Position numbers and translations under genes: made by a program. DNA of 22,737 nucleotides from Phascolarctobacterium sp. (GTDB lineage: Bacteria > Bacillota > Negativicutes > Acidaminococcales > Acidaminococcaceae): contig DXVZ01000118.1 in NCBI GenBank assembly GCA_019417125.1, positions 1 to 22,737 of the forward strand, given 5' to 3'. Below are positions 21,179 through 22,737 of the stretch, in pieces; position 1 is the stretch's first letter; every line of letters begins with the position of its first letter. The notes beneath the pieces are model-generated. The model did no database searches. It had not been told where the DNA came from and worked only from the letters and a program-made list of their open reading frames with translations.

Positions 21179-21598
21179 TTAGTTTTTAGCGCACGCAATT
21201 TCAATAATTTTTTCGGCGGCTTCTTTAACAAGTACGCCTATGGATTTATTTTCTACGCCGATAAATTCAAAATGGTTCTGCGATACCGGCAAAAGTAATT
21301 TGCGCGCACGGCTGGTGGCAACCGCCTCTGCCATACGCGGCGTAACCTCGCCCAGCATGGCGTTGGGCAGCACAATGCCGATAGGCCCTACAATAACGTC
21401 CGCCGTCTGCGCCGTTACGCACACCGCGTTTTCGCCCGTCGCGCCGCGTTTAAGCCCCGCCTTTAACATCGCCGCCGTGGCAAGCGAATTGGTGCCCAGT
21501 GCGATAAGTTCCGTATCCGCCGGCAGGCGCCCAGCCACAAGGCTTATAACTTGCGCTACAAGGCCGCCGCCCATGCCGTCTATAAAAACAATACGCAT
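21179..21598 (-). CDS. DUF3842 family protein
   Basis: A 139-residue protein of the DUF3842 family, common in Firmicutes and of unknown function. It opens MRIVFIDGMGGGLVAQVI, a glycine-rich nucleotide-binding-like loop, followed by ALGTNSLATAAMLKAG, GATGENAVCV, VIVGPIGIVLPNAMLGEVTP and a C-terminal helix. The glycine-rich start and repeated small residues suggest binding of a nucleotide or similar ligand. AAGGAGGA precedes the ATG. A possible extended -10 (TGT-TATAAT, 21629-21637, minus strand) lies about 30 bases before it. It faces the M20 gene, and no operon partner is visible. Confidence 0.88.
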   Translation of the reverse strand: MRIVFIDGMGGGLVAQVISLVAGRLPADTELIALGTNSLATAAMLKAGLKRGATGENAVCVTAQTADVIVGPIGIVLPNAMLGEVTPRMAEAVATSRARKLLLPVSQNHFEFIGVENKSIGVLVKEAAEKIIEIACAKN

Positions 21599-21628
21599 AA
21601 AGATCCTCCTTGCAATAAAACTATTTTA

Positions 21629-21637
21629 ATTATAACA
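21629..21637 (-). promoter_or_regulatory. Possible extended -10 of the DUF3842 gene
   Basis: TGTTATAAT on the minus strand (extended TGn plus a perfect hexamer), but the 17-base upstream hexamer is not like TTGACA. About 30 bases before the ATG. Confidence 0.35.
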
Positions 21638-21712
21638 TAAAGCACTTGAAAGGCGCTATTTTTAAACAGGCGTAAACTTTTTGTTAACTTTTATATTTTT
21701 GAGCTGCGGCAG

Positions 21713-21741
21713 TTGAATTTGCGCGGAATTTCCTTCATAAT
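21713..21741 (+). promoter_or_regulatory. Promoter of the HAD phosphatase gene
   Basis: -35 TTGAAT (4 of 6) at 21713-21718, a 17-base spacer, -10 CATAAT (5 of 6) at 21736-21741, placing the transcript start near 21748, before the AAGGGAG ribosome site. Confidence 0.6.
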
Positions 21742-21768
21742 AAAAATAGGGTTAATCACCAGAAGGGA

Positions 21769-22578
21769 GTGTTTACAATAGAAGTTTTAACTGGAAATTT
21801 AGAAGATATACGCTGCAAAAAGGGTTTTATCTGCGATATGGACGGCGTTATCTATCACGGCAACAAGCTGCTGCCCGGTGTTAAGGAGTTTGTAGAATGG
21901 CTGTACCGCGAAGATAAAAAGTTTTTGTTTTTAACTAACTCCAGCGACCGCTCGCCGCGCGATTTGCAGCAAAAATTGCAGCGTATGGGGCTGGATATTG
22001 ACGAAACGCATTTTTACACCAGCGCTCAGGCAACGGCGCGTTTTTTAAACAGCCAGTCGCCGGGGTGCAGCGCCTATGTAATGGGCGAGGCTGGGCTGAT
22101 GAACGCGCTGTACGAAGTTGGCATTACCATGAACGACACCACCCCGGATTACGTCGTTATCGGCGAGCCTAAATCGTACAACTACGAGATGATTATTAAA
22201 GCCGTAAGGCTGATACAAAACGGCGCAAAGCTGGTAGCTACTAATTCCGACCTGACTGGCCCGACGGAAAACGGCGTTATTCCCGCTTGCCGCGCTTTTG
22301 TAGCGCCGATTGAGCTTGCCACCGGCAAGAATGCTTACTTTGTGGGCAAGCCGAACCCGCTGATGATGCGCACGGGCTTGCGCCTTTTGGGCGTGCATAG
22401 CGACGAAGCAGCGATGATTGGCGACCGTATGGACACCGACATTGTTGCCGGTATGGAAAGCGGGCTGGAAACGGTGCTGGTGCTTAGCGGCGTAACCACG
22501 CGCGAAAACATGCAGGTGTTTGCTTACCGCCCGCGCCATATTTTAAACGGCGTCGGCGACATTGTGCCGAAAGAATAA
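21769..22578 (+). CDS. NagD-like HAD-IIA family phosphatase
   Basis: From GTG at 21769 this gives 269 residues. All four HAD motifs are seen: D23 and D25 in ICDMDGVIYHG, the motif II threonine in FLFLTNSSDRS, K194 in VGKPNPLMMRTG, and D219/D224 in MIGDRMDTDIVAGMESG. The C2 cap between motifs II and III fits the HAD-IIA (NagD, 4-nitrophenylphosphatase) group, which removes phosphate from small sugars or nucleotides. Start is unusual: the ribosome site AAGGGAG (21763-21769) overlaps the GTG, while an in-frame ATA at 21778 is 8 bases beyond it. No other ATG, GTG or TTG occurs in frame before motif I. The gene has its own promoter and terminator. Confidence 0.9.
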   Translation: MFTIEVLTGNLEDIRCKKGFICDMDGVIYHGNKLLPGVKEFVEWLYREDKKFLFLTNSSDRSPRDLQQKLQRMGLDIDETHFYTSAQATARFLNSQSPGCSAYVMGEAGLMNALYEVGITMNDTTPDYVVIGEPKSYNYEMIIKAVRLIQNGAKLVATNSDLTGPTENGVIPACRAFVAPIELATGKNAYFVGKPNPLMMRTGLRLLGVHSDEAAMIGDRMDTDIVAGMESGLETVLVLSGVTTRENMQVFAYRPRHILNGVGDIVPKE

Positions 22579-22632
22579 TGCGCAAAATACTGTAAAACCA
22601 ATAAACAAAAAAACAAATAACTCAAACAAAAC

Positions 22633-22673
22633 AACAGCCCTTCCGTGCCTTGATGGTGCGGAAGGGCTGTTTT
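22633..22673 (+). terminator. Terminator of the HAD phosphatase gene
   Basis: AACAGCCCTTCCG (22633-22645) pairs perfectly with CGGAAGGGCTGTT (22659-22671) over 13 bp with a 13-nt loop, then TTTT. The last 60 bases of the window show no gene. Confidence 0.9.
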
Positions 22674-22737
22674 GCTTAAAAGCGGTTCTTTGTCAAATCT
22701 TGGGGGATGTATGAAAATATAATCTAACAAGTTCTTC

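Noticed and set aside
22524..22730. 68-codon minus-strand ORF at the right edge
   Set aside because: It runs through the HAD gene's terminator hairpin and lacks a ribosome site or recognisable domain.

Overview
The window looks like chromosomal DNA from a Gram-negative-type Firmicute of the class Negativicutes, possibly a gut member of the Acidaminococcaceae or a relative. An LPS-type heptosyltransferase and an O-antigen ligase sit beside Firmicute-style genes (DUF3842, DUF1847, a Hol_Tox mini-toxin, a CobA-HemD fusion) with strong AAGGAGG ribosome sites. Genus cannot be read from the sequence alone. Base composition changes sharply: about 1-4800 is AT-rich, the rest GC-richer, which suggests that the left part is accessory.

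Left part (1-4800, + strand): the end of a surface-glycan cluster (GT9 glycosyltransferase, O-antigen ligase), a decayed FrhB-type gene with two in-frame stops, and a small basic membrane-like ORF. An AlbA_2/ATPase-like regulator follows, flanked by two 109-bp direct repeats, then a RhuM protein with a Fic/Doc-like C-terminus. The layout suggests insertion and decay.

Middle (4809-13121): yaaA converges on a six-gene minus-strand operon, transcribed in the order precorrin-2 dehydrogenase-like, hemA, hemC, cobA-hemD, hemB, hemL. Together these take glutamyl-tRNA to 5-aminolevulinate, uroporphyrinogen III and precorrin-2/sirohydrochlorin, the shared front end of cobalamin and siroheme synthesis. 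No hemE or later heme gene is present here. A divergent DUF1847 gene lies upstream.

Region 13125-13440 has no long ORF but holds a well-formed type I toxin-antitoxin locus: a 25-aa Hol_Tox-like peptide on the minus strand, converging with a probable antitoxin RNA driven by a near-consensus plus-strand promoter.

Region 13577-17434 is a compact five-gene plus-strand operon: dhaL, dhaK, an LsrF-like aldolase/thiolase, a small VOC-like protein and a SorC/LsrR-type regulator. It has no DhaM and no transporter. The catalytic residues of DhaK (H56, D109, H218) and LsrF (K203) are kept. This looks like an uncharacterised route that phosphorylates and then cleaves a keto-sugar or an AI-2-like compound, and is the best candidate here for a new system.

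Right part (17687-22737): single-gene units, mostly with their own promoters and terminators: a class II Fic protein with a distant 12-bp inverted repeat at its promoter, an SDR oxidoreductase, an M20 peptidase, a DUF3842 gene (minus) and a NagD-like HAD phosphatase whose best-placed start codon is ATA.
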